Source: Oscillospiraceae bacterium (lineage in GTDB: Bacteria; Bacillota; Clostridia; Oscillospirales; Oscillospiraceae). Taken from it: 64,000 nucleotides of DNA. Both the position numbers and the translations under genes were made by a program. The notes under the pieces are model-generated. The model did no database searches. It was given only the letters and a program-made list of their open reading frames with translations, and was not told where the DNA came from. The first letter of the stretch is position 1, and each line of letters begins with the position of its first letter. The stretch lies in assembly GCA_031270395.1 (NCBI GenBank), contig JAISXU010000001.1, positions 1-64,000 of the forward strand, written 5' to 3'. Below are positions 8,080-16,635 of this stretch, one piece after another.

Positions 8080-10065
8080 CTATATATGCGCGGCTATGTC
8101 GAAGCCGGAGTTTACCGCGTGGCCGATAGTGCCGGTCTCCGTGAGGTCTCCCACGAGATAGACGTCGCACTCCGCAATGGCGTGCCGCAGACGCCCCACG
8201 AGCTCTCGCCTCGGGCGGAGTCCGACGGCGAGCAGCACGGTGTCACAGGGCAGCTCCGATACGCGTCCGCTCGCCCTGTCGCGGTATACGACGCTCTCCG
8301 GGCGTATCTCCTCGGCGGCGCACTCGTAGCGAAAATCGACGCCGGCCTCGCGGCTCATCGCGCCGAGCGGGGCTGCCAGGCTGCCCTTTTTCGCCATACA
8401 GACGCCGACTGGGTCGGCCTCCAAAACGACGACGTTATGCCCGTCGCGCGCGAGCTGTACGGCCGATTCGGTTCCGACGTGTCCGGCGCCTATTATCACC
8501 ACGTTTTTTCCCGGCACAGCGGCGCCTGAATCCGCCTCGTGCGCGAAATGCACGTGTCCCAAATCCGCGCCCGGAATGTCGGGGCGTATATCCTCGCACC
8601 CGAACGCCAGAATGAGGACGTCCGGCCTCTCGGCGTCAACCGTCGTCTCGTCCGCCTCGGCGCCCAGCACTATGCGCGCACCGCTGTCTGTCACGCGCGG
8701 CACTATGTAACCGGTAAATTTCTCGATCTCCCGCTTGAAGGGGAGACAGGACGCCTTGAGCAGATTGCCCCCGAGCTCGCCGTTCTTCTCGTACAACACG
8801 ACGTCGTGCCCGCGCTGCGCGGCTGTCCACGCCGCCTGCATTCCGGCGGGGCCTCCGCCGACGACCATTACCTTTTTGGGACAGTCCGTTTTCGGGACGC
8901 GCCCCTCGGGGTATTCGAGCTCCCGCCCGCAATACGGATTGACGGCGCAGCCCATCGGCAGATGCGTAAAGAACCGGCCGTGCCACTCGCAGCGGATACA
9001 GGGATTCACATCGCCGGGCCTGTCGCGCGAGTATTTGCTTACAATGTCCGGATCCGCCAGAAACGGACGGAACATGCCTACGAAGTCGGCCATGTCGTTT
9101 TCCAGCACAAACTCGGCGTTGTCGAGATTTACGACACTCGTCGTAAACGTCAGTTTCGAGTGCTTCAGCGCCGCCCTGAACTGCTTGGTGTACTCCAACA
9201 GGGGCAGCTGCGGCGTGTACATGGCGAGGGACATTTTTTCCTGCACGTACGACGGCGCCATGTGGAAGGCGCACGAGATAGTAAATATATCGACGTACGG
9301 CTCCAGCATCTGCGCAATAACGACGGCCTCCGACGCCTGCAGGCCGCCCGGCATGACGTCCTCGCCGCTCATGCGCGCGTCTATGACCATGCCGTCGCCC
9401 ACCTTTTGGCGGATCGCGCGCAGCACCTCTATGCCGAAACGCGCGCGGTTTTCCAGACTCCCGCCGTACTGATCGCTCCTGAAATTTGAAATCGGGCTGA
9501 AAAACTGCCCGATCAGATTATTGTGCGCGCAGTGGAGCATGAGCACCTTGAAGCCCGCTCTCTTCAGGCGCAGAGCGGCGTTCGCGTAGCCCTCTATAAG
9601 CTCGTGCAGCTTGTCGTAATCCATCTCGTATACGCGCTTGGGATACCGCCCCTCACGCTCCGCGTTCTCCATCTCGCTGAACGTGGGCAATGCCGACGGC
9701 GCGTAATGTACGGAACCGGGATACCAGCCGTTGCGCCCCGCGTAGTTAATCTGCGCGGAGAGATGCGAGTTGTACCGCGCGCACCGCTCACGCAGGACGT
9801 TGAGACCGAAGATCACCTTGTCGCGGCTGAGGTCGAGCTGGTGTATCTCGTCGCTCGACTCGTCCATGTTTACGGAACAGTTGCCCAGCGTCACTAGCGC
9901 CGCCCCGCCTCTGGCAAAGCGCTCGAAATACGCCGACTGCTCCTGTGTCAGCACTCCCTCCCGCGAGCCCCAGCCCGCGATGTTCGGCGTGACGACTATG
10001 CGGTTTTTGAACTCCACGCCCTTAATCGTAATCGGAGCGAAGCAGTTTATATAATCGGACCCCAT
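8080..10065 (-). CDS. NADH:flavin oxidoreductase, Old Yellow Enzyme plus FAD domain (first copy)
   Basis: This 661-residue enzyme belongs to the 2,4-dienoyl-CoA reductase/BaiCD/enoate-reductase class, which reduces activated C=C bonds using FMN, an FeS cluster and FAD. An OYE TIM barrel covers residues 5-345, an FeS segment about 350-380, and a two-Rossmann FAD/NAD(P) module follows, with GGGPAG at 403-408. The active-site segment reads HCAHNNL at 178-184: both His of the family are kept but the usual Tyr proton donor is Asn183. In the cluster motif, C356, C359 and C373 are present, but the third Cys of the usual CxxCxxxC is Gly. ATG 10065 has AAGGAG 10 nt upstream. It lies 25 bp after the second OYE gene. 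The substrate is unknown; a steroid, bile-acid or plant enone is possible. Confidence 0.85.
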   Translation of the reverse strand: MGSDYINCFAPITIKGVEFKNRIVVTPNIAGWGSREGVLTQEQSAYFERFARGGAALVTLGNCSVNMDESSDEIHQLDLSRDKVIFGLNVLRERCARYNSHLSAQINYAGRNGWYPGSVHYAPSALPTFSEMENAEREGRYPKRVYEMDYDKLHELIEGYANAALRLKRAGFKVLMLHCAHNNLIGQFFSPISNFRSDQYGGSLENRARFGIEVLRAIRQKVGDGMVIDARMSGEDVMPGGLQASEAVVIAQMLEPYVDIFTISCAFHMAPSYVQEKMSLAMYTPQLPLLEYTKQFRAALKHSKLTFTTSVVNLDNAEFVLENDMADFVGMFRPFLADPDIVSKYSRDRPGDVNPCIRCEWHGRFFTHLPMGCAVNPYCGRELEYPEGRVPKTDCPKKVMVVGGGPAGMQAAWTAAQRGHDVVLYEKNGELGGNLLKASCLPFKREIEKFTGYIVPRVTDSGARIVLGAEADETTVDAERPDVLILAFGCEDIRPDIPGADLGHVHFAHEADSGAAVPGKNVVIIGAGHVGTESAVQLARDGHNVVVLEADPVGVCMAKKGSLAAPLGAMSREAGVDFRYECAAEEIRPESVVYRDRASGRVSELPCDTVLLAVGLRPRRELVGRLRHAIAECDVYLVGDLTETGTIGHAVNSGFDIAAHI

Positions 10066-10090
10066 TGTCTCGATTCTCCTTAATATAAAG

Positions 10091-11986
10091 TTATAGGTGT
10101 ATTGCCGCGTAGAAGCCGCCCAAAACGGCTGTGGAAATATTTCCCGGGCGTCCGGCGCAGTCTCCGGCCGTGAGCACGGGCACGTCCATCCCGCGCAGCT
10201 CGTCCACGAGTCCGGAGACGGGACGCACGCCAACCGAGAGCGCTACGGTATCGCACGCGAGCGTCTCCTGTCCGCCGCCGCGATCCTGTACGACGACGCC
10301 CTCGCCGGTGACCGCGAGCGCCATCAGACCGGTTCTCACCTTGACGCCCGCCTGCGCCGCGATGTGTCGCAGCGCCGCGACGACCGACAGCGACGCGCCG
10401 CCGCGCGCGTCGATTTCCGGTATGTCAAGGAGGTCGATGAGCGTCACCTCATGGCCGTCGCGGCGTAGCGCGGCCGCCGTCTCCGTGCCCGTCAGTCCCG
10501 CGCCGACTATGACGACGCGCCGGCCGGCCGTCCTGACGCCGAGGTCAAGCTCCGCCGCAAAGCAGACGTTGTCCCCGTGTATGCCCGGTATCTCCGGCGC
10601 GAACTGCTCGCTGCCCGTGGCGATTATGACGGCGTCGGGGCGCTCGGCCTCCACCGCGGAGCGCGTCGCCTCCGTGTTCAGGCGCACCTCGACGTTCGGC
10701 GCGGACTGCGCCGAACGGACAGACCACCGCACGTAGCGGCGCACGTCGTCCTTCAGGCTGTTCGCCCCCGCGGCGATGAGCGACCCGCCGAGCTGCGGCC
10801 CTCTCTCGAAAAGCACGACGCTGTGCCCGCGCTCCGACGCGCGTCTGGCCGCCTCCAGACCCGCCGCGCCGCCGCCGGCGATAACCACCCTTTTGGGCCC
10901 GTCCGCGCGGCGTATTACGTCGTAATCGGGATTGCGCCCCGCCGCCGGATTCACGGAACATCGAAGCGGCTTGGGACACCCGTGGGGGTCGTCTCCCGTG
11001 CAGATACAGCAGCGGATGCAGGGACGTATCCCGTCGCCGTCGCCGCGCGCCGCCTTGTTCACACAGTCCGGGTCGGCGATGAATTGGCGTATCATGGCGA
11101 CGACGTCGGCTTTGCCGTCCCTTACGGCGGCCTCGGCGAGCTCGAGGTTGAACGATCCGACGGTTGTTACGGGAATCCTCAGCTCACGCTTGAACCGCTC
11201 CGCGAAACGGACGTTCGTCGCCATCGGCATATACGCCGGCTGTATCGTGTAGCTCATGGAGGCCGGCTCGTACATGTTGCCGGCCGAGATATGTATGAGG
11301 TCGAGCTTATCCTGAATCGCAAGCGCGAACTCCACGGCGTCGTCTATGCCCACGCCGCCCGGCGTCAGCTCGTCGCCGCTCATGCGCCAGTCTATGGCCA
11401 TATCGCCGCCTGTCGCGCCGCGGACACTGTCGAGGAGCTCGTTGGCGAAACGGCAGCGGTTTTCAAACGTGCCGGCGCCGTACTCGTCGGAGCGCTTGTT
11501 CATCAGCGGAGAGTAGAACTGGGCCACCGTATGGCCGTGTCCGCCGTGCAGCATCACCATGTCGAAGCCGCCCCTCTTGCAGCGCGCGGCGCAGTCCGTA
11601 AAATCCTGTATGATCCGGCGTATATCCCCGCGCGACATGTCGGCCGGGAACACGTGCGACCTCAGATTGAGCTCGATCGACGCCAGAGCGCCGTGCCTGT
11701 GAATGGCGTCCGTAAGCCGCGTGAGCCCGTGCACGATAAACGGGTCGGACAGATTGACTACGAAGTGGTTTTCGTCCGCGTACGCCTGATTTATCGGGCT
11801 GTCGCCGACCGTCACGATGCCCGCGCCGCCGCGCGCGAACGACTCGGTAAACGCGATAAATTCAGGCGTGACCTGACCGTCCTTGGTGCATAAAAACGGC
11901 TCCGCCGGCGAGACCTCCACGCGGTTCTTGGCGGTGAAGCGCCCGATGCTTATCGGCGCCAGTATGTGCGCGTATTCTCCGTCCAT
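10091..11986 (-). CDS. NADH:flavin oxidoreductase, Old Yellow Enzyme plus FAD domain (second copy)
   Basis: This 631-residue paralogue has the same three parts: an OYE barrel at 5-315, an FeS segment with C323, C326, C327, C329, C337 and C343, and FAD/NAD(P) domains starting with GGGAAG at 371-376. The active-site motif is HGGHGHT (147-153), keeping both His residues but with His152 where the family usually has Tyr. It differs clearly from the neighbour 8080-10065, so this is an old divergence rather than a recent duplication. It starts 4 bp after the nitroreductase stop, so the reductases are co-transcribed. Known relatives include FadH, BaiCD/BaiH and clostridial enoate reductases. The pair may act on successive or different double bonds of one compound, which is an inference. 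Confidence 0.85.
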   Translation of the reverse strand: MDGEYAHILAPISIGRFTAKNRVEVSPAEPFLCTKDGQVTPEFIAFTESFARGGAGIVTVGDSPINQAYADENHFVVNLSDPFIVHGLTRLTDAIHRHGALASIELNLRSHVFPADMSRGDIRRIIQDFTDCAARCKRGGFDMVMLHGGHGHTVAQFYSPLMNKRSDEYGAGTFENRCRFANELLDSVRGATGGDMAIDWRMSGDELTPGGVGIDDAVEFALAIQDKLDLIHISAGNMYEPASMSYTIQPAYMPMATNVRFAERFKRELRIPVTTVGSFNLELAEAAVRDGKADVVAMIRQFIADPDCVNKAARGDGDGIRPCIRCCICTGDDPHGCPKPLRCSVNPAAGRNPDYDVIRRADGPKRVVIAGGGAAGLEAARRASERGHSVVLFERGPQLGGSLIAAGANSLKDDVRRYVRWSVRSAQSAPNVEVRLNTEATRSAVEAERPDAVIIATGSEQFAPEIPGIHGDNVCFAAELDLGVRTAGRRVVIVGAGLTGTETAAALRRDGHEVTLIDLLDIPEIDARGGASLSVVAALRHIAAQAGVKVRTGLMALAVTGEGVVVQDRGGGQETLACDTVALSVGVRPVSGLVDELRGMDVPVLTAGDCAGRPGNISTAVLGGFYAAIHL

Positions 11987-11990
11987 AGCG

Positions 11991-12515
11991 TCAACCGACG
12001 TGGATTACGCGGTCGGGCTCCAGCGGGTGTGCTTCCTTCGTCGCCGTCGGGACGCCTACGGCGATGGCTATTATGAATTTGAACTTGTCCGGGAATTTGA
12101 GTAGCTTGCTGAAATACTCCGCCTTGTCTCCCCTGAAGGCGGCGTCCGGCAGACCGAGTATCACGCTCCCAAGTCCGATAGAGTGGGCCGCAAGCGCTAT
12201 CGTCTGGACGGCGATGCCGCAGTCTACCGCGCTCCATATCCATTCGGGATCGCCGCTCAGAAAGATGGCGGTAGGCGCGCCGTAAAATATATCCATCAAG
12301 TCCGCGCCTAGATTTTTCTTTGCCTCCCCGTTGATTTCGGCGAGGATATCGGGATTTTGAACCACCGAGAAACGCCACGGCTGCGCGTTTCTCGCGCTCG
12401 GCGACTCCTGAGCCGCTTTCAGGAGCGTGTCGAGCTGTTCTTTCGTCAACTGTGTCTGCTCGTACGCGCGTATACTGCGGCGGTCGGATATAGCGGAGAG
12501 GACGGGATTACCCAT
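11991..12515 (-). CDS. Nitroreductase-family flavoprotein
   Basis: This 174-residue FMN-dependent oxidoreductase starts with the typical IxxRRSIRAYE segment and has SARNAQPWRF (residues about 41-50), the FMN/substrate loop of the nitroreductase family. The middle AAHSIGLGSV segment is also family-typical. It is the first gene of the reductase operon. The ATG at 12515 has AAGGGG 9 nt upstream. A TATAAT box (12549-12554 on the minus strand) lies about 35 bp ahead, without a good -35. Members reduce nitro groups, quinones or enones; some take part in iodotyrosine or flavin breakdown. Together with the two OYE enzymes it suggests reductive attack on aromatic or conjugated molecules. Confidence 0.88.
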   Translation of the reverse strand: MGNPVLSAISDRRSIRAYEQTQLTKEQLDTLLKAAQESPSARNAQPWRFSVVQNPDILAEINGEAKKNLGADLMDIFYGAPTAIFLSGDPEWIWSAVDCGIAVQTIALAAHSIGLGSVILGLPDAAFRGDKAEYFSKLLKFPDKFKFIIAIAVGVPTATKEAHPLEPDRVIHVG

Positions 12516-12604
12516 AGTGATACACCCCTTAACAAAATTTTGGATTTGATTATAGAATATCACATTTTGTCAGGAAAATCAATTGAGCGCGCCCGAATAT
12601 TAAT

Positions 12605-12744
12605 CCGCTCGAAAAGTCTTATCCTTACGGCAAAGCCGCTCGGGACTTTTCTCGCTCATATGCGCATGTTTTTCGCCGCCTATGGCGGCAACCGAAACAT
12701 ATGCGCGCTATTAATTCGGCACGACATATCGTGCGAATTAATAA
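12605..12744 (+). repeat. 140-bp structured repeat, copy A
   Basis: Copy A of a hairpin-rich element found again in reverse orientation at 30240-30379; by eye the two differ at 4 of 140 positions. Within it: GAAAAGTC pairs with GACTTTTC around an inner CGGC/GCCG stem; GCCGCC-TAT-GGCGGC forms a hairpin inside an ATGTTT/AAACAT stem; and a terminal ATTAATTC...GAATTAAT stem encloses GCACGA/TCGTGC. It lies in the gap between the GyrB-like gene and the nitroreductase, upstream of the latter's start. No ORF fits. It could be a MITE-like repeat or a structured RNA. Confidence 0.85.
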
Positions 12745-12785
12745 CTTTTTTAATAGCGGCGGGCAAATATGCCGCGCATAATTTT

Positions 12786-14765
12786 TCAGGATATATCCGC
12801 CATGTCGAGATATTTGTACCCGTTGTCGCTTATATGCTCCTTGCGCCCGGCGAGGTTGTCCCCGAGCAGGAGGTCAAAGACGTCCGACGTGCGCCGGGCG
12901 TCCTCCGGTATGACCTTTATGAGCCGGCGCGTCTTTGGATTCATAGTCGTCAGCCACATCATGTCGGGGTCGTTTTCGCCGAGACCCTTCGAGCGGCTTA
13001 TCGTATGCTTCGCCCCCTGAAAGCCGGCGACGATCTCCGCCTTATCGCGCTCGGAGTACGCGAAATACGTCTTGCCGCCGCAGCTTATCTCAAAGAGCGG
13101 CGATTCCGCTATACATACTAAGCCGTGCTCAATGAGCGACGGCACAAGTCTGTACAGCATCGTGAGGATCATCGCGCGTATGTGGAAACCGTCCACGTCG
13201 GCGTCAGTGCATATTATGACGCGGCACCAGCGCAGAGCGGAGATGTCAAAGGCGCTCATGTCCTTTGCGTGCTTTCCCCGTATTTCGACGCCGCAGCCGA
13301 GCACCTTTATCAGGTCAGTTATTATCTCGTTTTTGAATATCTTATCATAGTCCGCCTTCAGGCAGTTGAGTATCTTGCCGCGCACGGGGATTATGCCCTG
13401 AAACTCGGCGTCCCGGCTGAGCTTGCACGCGCCCAGCGCGCTGTCTCCCTCGACGATGTACAGCTCCCGCTTCGTCACGTCGCGCGTGCGGCAGTCCACA
13501 AACTTCTGCACGCGGCTCGTCAGGTCGGTTCCGCCGGACAGCTTTTTGCGTATATTCAGCCGCGCCTTCTCCGCGGTCTCGCGGCTGCGTTTGTTTATAA
13601 GCGTCTGCTCGGCTATCCTGTCCGCCTCCGCCTTGCGCTCTATGAAGTACACCTCGAGCTGGCTGCGCAGAAATTCCGTCATCGCCTCCTGTATGAACTT
13701 GTTTGTGATGGCCTTTTTCGTCTGATTCTCGTAGGATGTCTGGGTCGAAAAGCAGTTAGTCACGAGCACCAGACAGTCCTGGACGTCGGTATAGTTGATC
13801 TTGCTCTCGTTTTTCTGGTATTTGCCCGATTTGCGCAGATACGCGTCGATCTCGGAGACAAAAGCGCTCCTTACGGCCTTCTCGGGTGCGCCCCCGTGCT
13901 CCAGCCACGACGAGTTGTGGTAGTATTCGACGACGTTTACCCTGTTCGAGAAACAAAACGCGGCGGAGAGCCTCACCTTGTACTCCGGCTTGTCGGCGCG
14001 GTCACTGCCCCGCCTCTCGCCCTCGATGTATACGGGCTGTGTCAGCGCGTCCTCCCCCGCAAGCTCGCGGATGTAGCCCGTAATACCCTCCTCGTACAGA
14101 AAATCGACCGTCTCAAAGCCGTCGTCCGTCTGGTTTTTGAACCTGAACGTGACGCCGGCGTTCACAACGGCCTGCCGTTTCAGCGTATCGGTAAAATATT
14201 CTGCGGGTATGGATATATCCGTAAACACCTCGATGTCGGGCTTCCACCTGATTATGGAGCCTGTCCGGCGCTCCTTGTATTCCTCGGCTTTAAGTCCGCC
14301 TATATTCTCTCCCTTTTCAAAGTGCAGAACGTACTTTTTGCCGTCCCGGCAGACCTGCACGTCCATATATTCCGAGGAATACTGCGTGGCGCACGAGCCG
14401 AGTCCGTTGAGTCCCAGCGAGAACTCGTAGTTCTCCCCCGTATCGTTGCGGTATTTGCCGCCCGCGTACATCTCACAAAAGACAAGCTCCCAGTTGTACC
14501 TGTTTTCATTGGGGTTCCAGTCCACGGGACAGCCGCGTCCAAAGTCCTCTATTTCGATGGAGCAGTCGGCGAAGCGCGTGACGATAATGAGCTTCCCATG
14601 CCCCTCGCGCGCCTCGTCGATGGCGTTGCTGAGTATCTCGAATACGGCGTGCTCGCAACCCTCAAGTCCGTCGGAACCGAAGATAACTCCCGGACGCTTT
14701 CTCACCCGCTCCGCGCCCTTTAATGCGCTTATACTGTCGTTGCCGTACGTCTCAACGCGTTTCAT
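12786..14765 (-). CDS. GyrB/ParE-like type IIA topoisomerase ATPase subunit, divergent
   Basis: This 659-residue protein has the order of GyrB/ParE: GHKL ATPase (FEILSNAIDEA with N47 and D50; DFGRGCPVD; LGLNGLGS), transducer, TOPRIM (EGDSA at 439-443, DADVDG at 521-526) and the C-terminal GyrB segment. The ATP-lid sequence LGLNGLGS differs from the usual GGLHGVG, and the length suits the short ParE/GyrB type. The ATG at 14765 follows GGAG by 5 nt. No GyrA/ParC partner lies next to it; the neighbours are Nif3 upstream and a 270-bp gap downstream. It may be a second, accessory topoisomerase subunit rather than the main gyrase, which is an inference from divergence and context. Confidence 0.8.
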   Translation of the reverse strand: MKRVETYGNDSISALKGAERVRKRPGVIFGSDGLEGCEHAVFEILSNAIDEAREGHGKLIIVTRFADCSIEIEDFGRGCPVDWNPNENRYNWELVFCEMYAGGKYRNDTGENYEFSLGLNGLGSCATQYSSEYMDVQVCRDGKKYVLHFEKGENIGGLKAEEYKERRTGSIIRWKPDIEVFTDISIPAEYFTDTLKRQAVVNAGVTFRFKNQTDDGFETVDFLYEEGITGYIRELAGEDALTQPVYIEGERRGSDRADKPEYKVRLSAAFCFSNRVNVVEYYHNSSWLEHGGAPEKAVRSAFVSEIDAYLRKSGKYQKNESKINYTDVQDCLVLVTNCFSTQTSYENQTKKAITNKFIQEAMTEFLRSQLEVYFIERKAEADRIAEQTLINKRSRETAEKARLNIRKKLSGGTDLTSRVQKFVDCRTRDVTKRELYIVEGDSALGACKLSRDAEFQGIIPVRGKILNCLKADYDKIFKNEIITDLIKVLGCGVEIRGKHAKDMSAFDISALRWCRVIICTDADVDGFHIRAMILTMLYRLVPSLIEHGLVCIAESPLFEISCGGKTYFAYSERDKAEIVAGFQGAKHTISRSKGLGENDPDMMWLTTMNPKTRRLIKVIPEDARRTSDVFDLLLGDNLAGRKEHISDNGYKYLDMADIS

Positions 14766-14786
14766 ACAGTCTCCAAATCCATAATT

Positions 14787-15596
14787 TCAGATAAATCGCG
14801 CCGTCTGTCCGTGGCGCTGCGATACCGACGTCACGACGCCCGGAAAGGCGTCCCTGAGCGCTCCGGCGAGAATGGGCGTAACCGTGTTCTCCGTGCAGAA
14901 GTGATCCCCGTCGATGAGATTTATACCCAGCTCGCGGGCCTCCAGAAATACGTCGTACTTTATATCCGCGGTTATAAACGTGTCGCAGCCGCACGCGGCG
15001 GCGGCCCGCAGCTCCCCACCGCCGGCGCCTCCCACTACGGCTACCGCGTCTACCGGACGCCCGGCGTCGTGGTAACGCAGACCTGACGCGCCCAGTCTCT
15101 CCTTCACAAGCTCAAGATACCGGGGCATATCTACCGGCTGACGCAGACGTCCGTGCCGTCCGTACGAGAACGGCTCGCCGCCGGATGTCCTCCCGTGCTC
15201 TGTCAGCGGTTGAACCTCCGTCAGTCCCACCGCCGCCGCCAGCGCGTCGTTCACTCCCCCGCGCGCCGCGTCAAGATTTGTGTGCATACAGATAGCCGAC
15301 ATGCCGCCCGCTATCAGCTTAACGACGCGCCCCCCATGCCCCGGCTCCGCCGTGACCCTGTTGAGCGAGAAAAACAGCGGGTGGTGCGAGACTATTAGCT
15401 CCGCCCCGAGGGACGCCGCCTCGTCTATCACGTCGTCCGTTATATCCAGACTCACGAGTATGCGCGAAACGCGCGCGTCCGGGAAGCCGGCGAGCAGTCC
15501 GACGTTGTCAAAGTCCATCTTCATCTCCGGCGGCGCCAACCGCTCGAGCACGCGGAGCGCCTCGCGAACCGTCGCCGCGGAATTATCCGTCCTCAT
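14787..15596 (-). CDS. Nif3-like dinuclear metal centre protein (YqfO family)
   Basis: This 269-residue protein belongs to the Nif3/YqfO/DUF34 family, which forms toroidal hexamers with a two-metal site; its cellular job is not settled, though GTP cyclohydrolase I type 1b-like annotations are common and uncertain. Metal ligands are visible in IVSHHPLFF (about residue 70), in CMHTNLDAARGGVND (about 105) and in the C-terminal DGDHFCTE. It lacks the middle PII-like insertion of longer members. The ATG at 15596 overlaps the TGA of trmK as ATGA. The trmK-nif3 pair is a conserved neighbour set in Firmicutes, which supports both calls. Confidence 0.9.
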   Translation of the reverse strand: MRTDNSAATVREALRVLERLAPPEMKMDFDNVGLLAGFPDARVSRILVSLDITDDVIDEAASLGAELIVSHHPLFFSLNRVTAEPGHGGRVVKLIAGGMSAICMHTNLDAARGGVNDALAAAVGLTEVQPLTEHGRTSGGEPFSYGRHGRLRQPVDMPRYLELVKERLGASGLRYHDAGRPVDAVAVVGGAGGGELRAAAACGCDTFITADIKYDVFLEARELGINLIDGDHFCTENTVTPILAGALRDAFPGVVTSVSQRHGQTARFI

Positions 15597-16288
15597 TGAC
15601 TCCGGCGCCCCTTTCCGTGATACAGCTCCAGTATTCCTTTCAAAAAACACAACTCCCTCTCCGTCTCCGGCTCCGGCGCGGCGCTCGACCTTGCCCGTCC
15701 ACGCGCCGCCCTCTCTGCCGCCGCGACGAGCGATTTAACGTACTCCGGCAGCGCGGCCTCGCGCTTCGACGCGCAGAGCGCGAACATATCTCTGCGCGCG
15801 CCGCCGCCCCGTCCGGGCCGCGCGAGCAGCACGGGGTACGCGCGCCCGGCGTCCGCCGCGAGCGCCGCGTCCGCGACGCGGTAGCCGTTCCCGTCAAGCC
15901 AGCCGCACAGCTCCGCCAGCTTCGTCTGCGGCTGCAGGATGAGAGAGACGCCGCCAAGCCGGCGCGCGCCGGCCAGTATGCGCGCCATCGTCTCCCCGCC
16001 CATACCGGATATTATCACCGTGTCCACGTCCCCGGCGCCCACGCCGCTCAAGCCGTCTCCGAGCAGAAAGGTTATTCCGCCCTCCACGCCGTGCGCGCGC
16101 GCGAGAGCGCGCGCGCGTTCAAGCGGACGCGGGTTGACGTCGGACGCGTATATCCTGCCCGGATACCCGCTTACGGCCAGATACACCGGGACGCGCCCGT
16201 GATCCGTGCCCACGTCTATCACCCCGGCGCCGCGTGTGACAAAGCCGGCGACGGCGGCCAATCTTCCGGACAGCGCCGGCCGTTTCAT
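15593..16288 (-). CDS. trmK: tRNA (adenine-22-N1)-methyltransferase TrmK
   Basis: This 231-residue Rossmann methyltransferase modifies A22 in tRNA with S-adenosylmethionine. The SAM-binding motif VIDVGTDHGRVPVYL (about residues 23-37), the acidic loop ASDVNPRPLERA and the catalytic ISGMGGETMARIL segment are typical of TrmK/YqfN. The following segment SLILQPQTKLAELCGWL is also conserved. It is coupled to the Nif3 gene by an ATGA overlap, the usual pairing in this phylum. The C-terminal part is Arg/Ala-rich and close to the family's usual length. Confidence 0.92.
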   Translation of the reverse strand: MKRPALSGRLAAVAGFVTRGAGVIDVGTDHGRVPVYLAVSGYPGRIYASDVNPRPLERARALARAHGVEGGITFLLGDGLSGVGAGDVDTVIISGMGGETMARILAGARRLGGVSLILQPQTKLAELCGWLDGNGYRVADAALAADAGRAYPVLLARPGRGGGARRDMFALCASKREAALPEYVKSLVAAAERAARGRARSSAAPEPETERELCFLKGILELYHGKGRRSQ

Positions 16289-16310
16289 ATTAAGTCAATG
16301 GCGGGCGCGG

Positions 16311-16358
16311 CAAAACGCGCTATCGGCAGGGGCGCGTTTTGTGACGCCCCTGCCGATA
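16311..16358. terminator. Two mutually exclusive hairpins between DUF1858 gene and trmK
   Basis: Segment 16321-16334 pairs perfectly (14 bp) with 16345-16358. Segment 16311-16320 (CAAAACGCGC) also pairs perfectly with 16332-16341, which lies partly in the loop of the first hairpin. The two structures cannot form together. They sit in the 93-bp gap after the DUF1858 stop, so this may be a terminator/antiterminator or an mRNA-end structure. A short T-run (GTTTTG) follows on the minus strand. Confidence 0.55.
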
Positions 16359-16381
16359 ATCCGCCGCTTTGACACCGCCGT

Positions 16382-16582
16382 TTACTGTTTGAGGCTCATC
16401 GTGAGCGTCGCCAGAAATTCCTCCGCGTCCACTCCGTGCGCCTCACACGCATCGCCGAGCGTCTCCCCGTTCGCCATCGCGCACCCCAAGCAGTGCATAC
16501 CGATAGACATAAACAGAGGCGCCGACTGCGGCGCGAAATCCAAGATGTCCGCTATTACCGTGTCCTTCGTGATCGTCTGCAT
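16382..16582 (-). CDS. DUF1858 small CxxC protein
   Basis: This 66-residue protein is a single DUF1858 domain, the small fold seen alone or at the N-terminus of hybrid-cluster and ScdA/Ric-like proteins in anaerobes. The CLGC motif at residues 31-34 is the conserved dithiol pair and suggests a redox or metal-handling role, although the biochemical function is unknown. The ATG at 16582 has AGGAGG 11 nt upstream, and a good promoter lies at 16636-16664. It is followed by trmK, nif3 and the GyrB-like gene on the same strand, after a 93-bp gap with two hairpins. Confidence 0.85.
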   Translation of the reverse strand: MQTITKDTVIADILDFAPQSAPLFMSIGMHCLGCAMANGETLGDACEAHGVDAEEFLATLTMSLKQ

Positions 16583-16635
16583 ATAACTGTTGACCTCCTA
16601 AGTAAAATTGGCTTTGCCGTATCGTACCGATGTCT

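Noticed and set aside
7062-12515. Bile-acid 7-dehydroxylation (bai) operon
   Set aside because: Only OYE-type reductases and a nitroreductase are present. CoA ligase, CoA transferase, 3-alpha dehydrogenase, dehydratase and transporter genes of bai are missing, so only a more general reductive role can be proposed.
13125-14723. Long plus-strand ORF (532 codons) opposite the GyrB-like gene
   Set aside because: It lies wholly antisense to a gene with clear GHKL and TOPRIM motifs, has no family-like sequence and no ribosome site. High GC makes such antisense frames common; the same holds for 10577-11893, 23463-24686 and 42074-43360.
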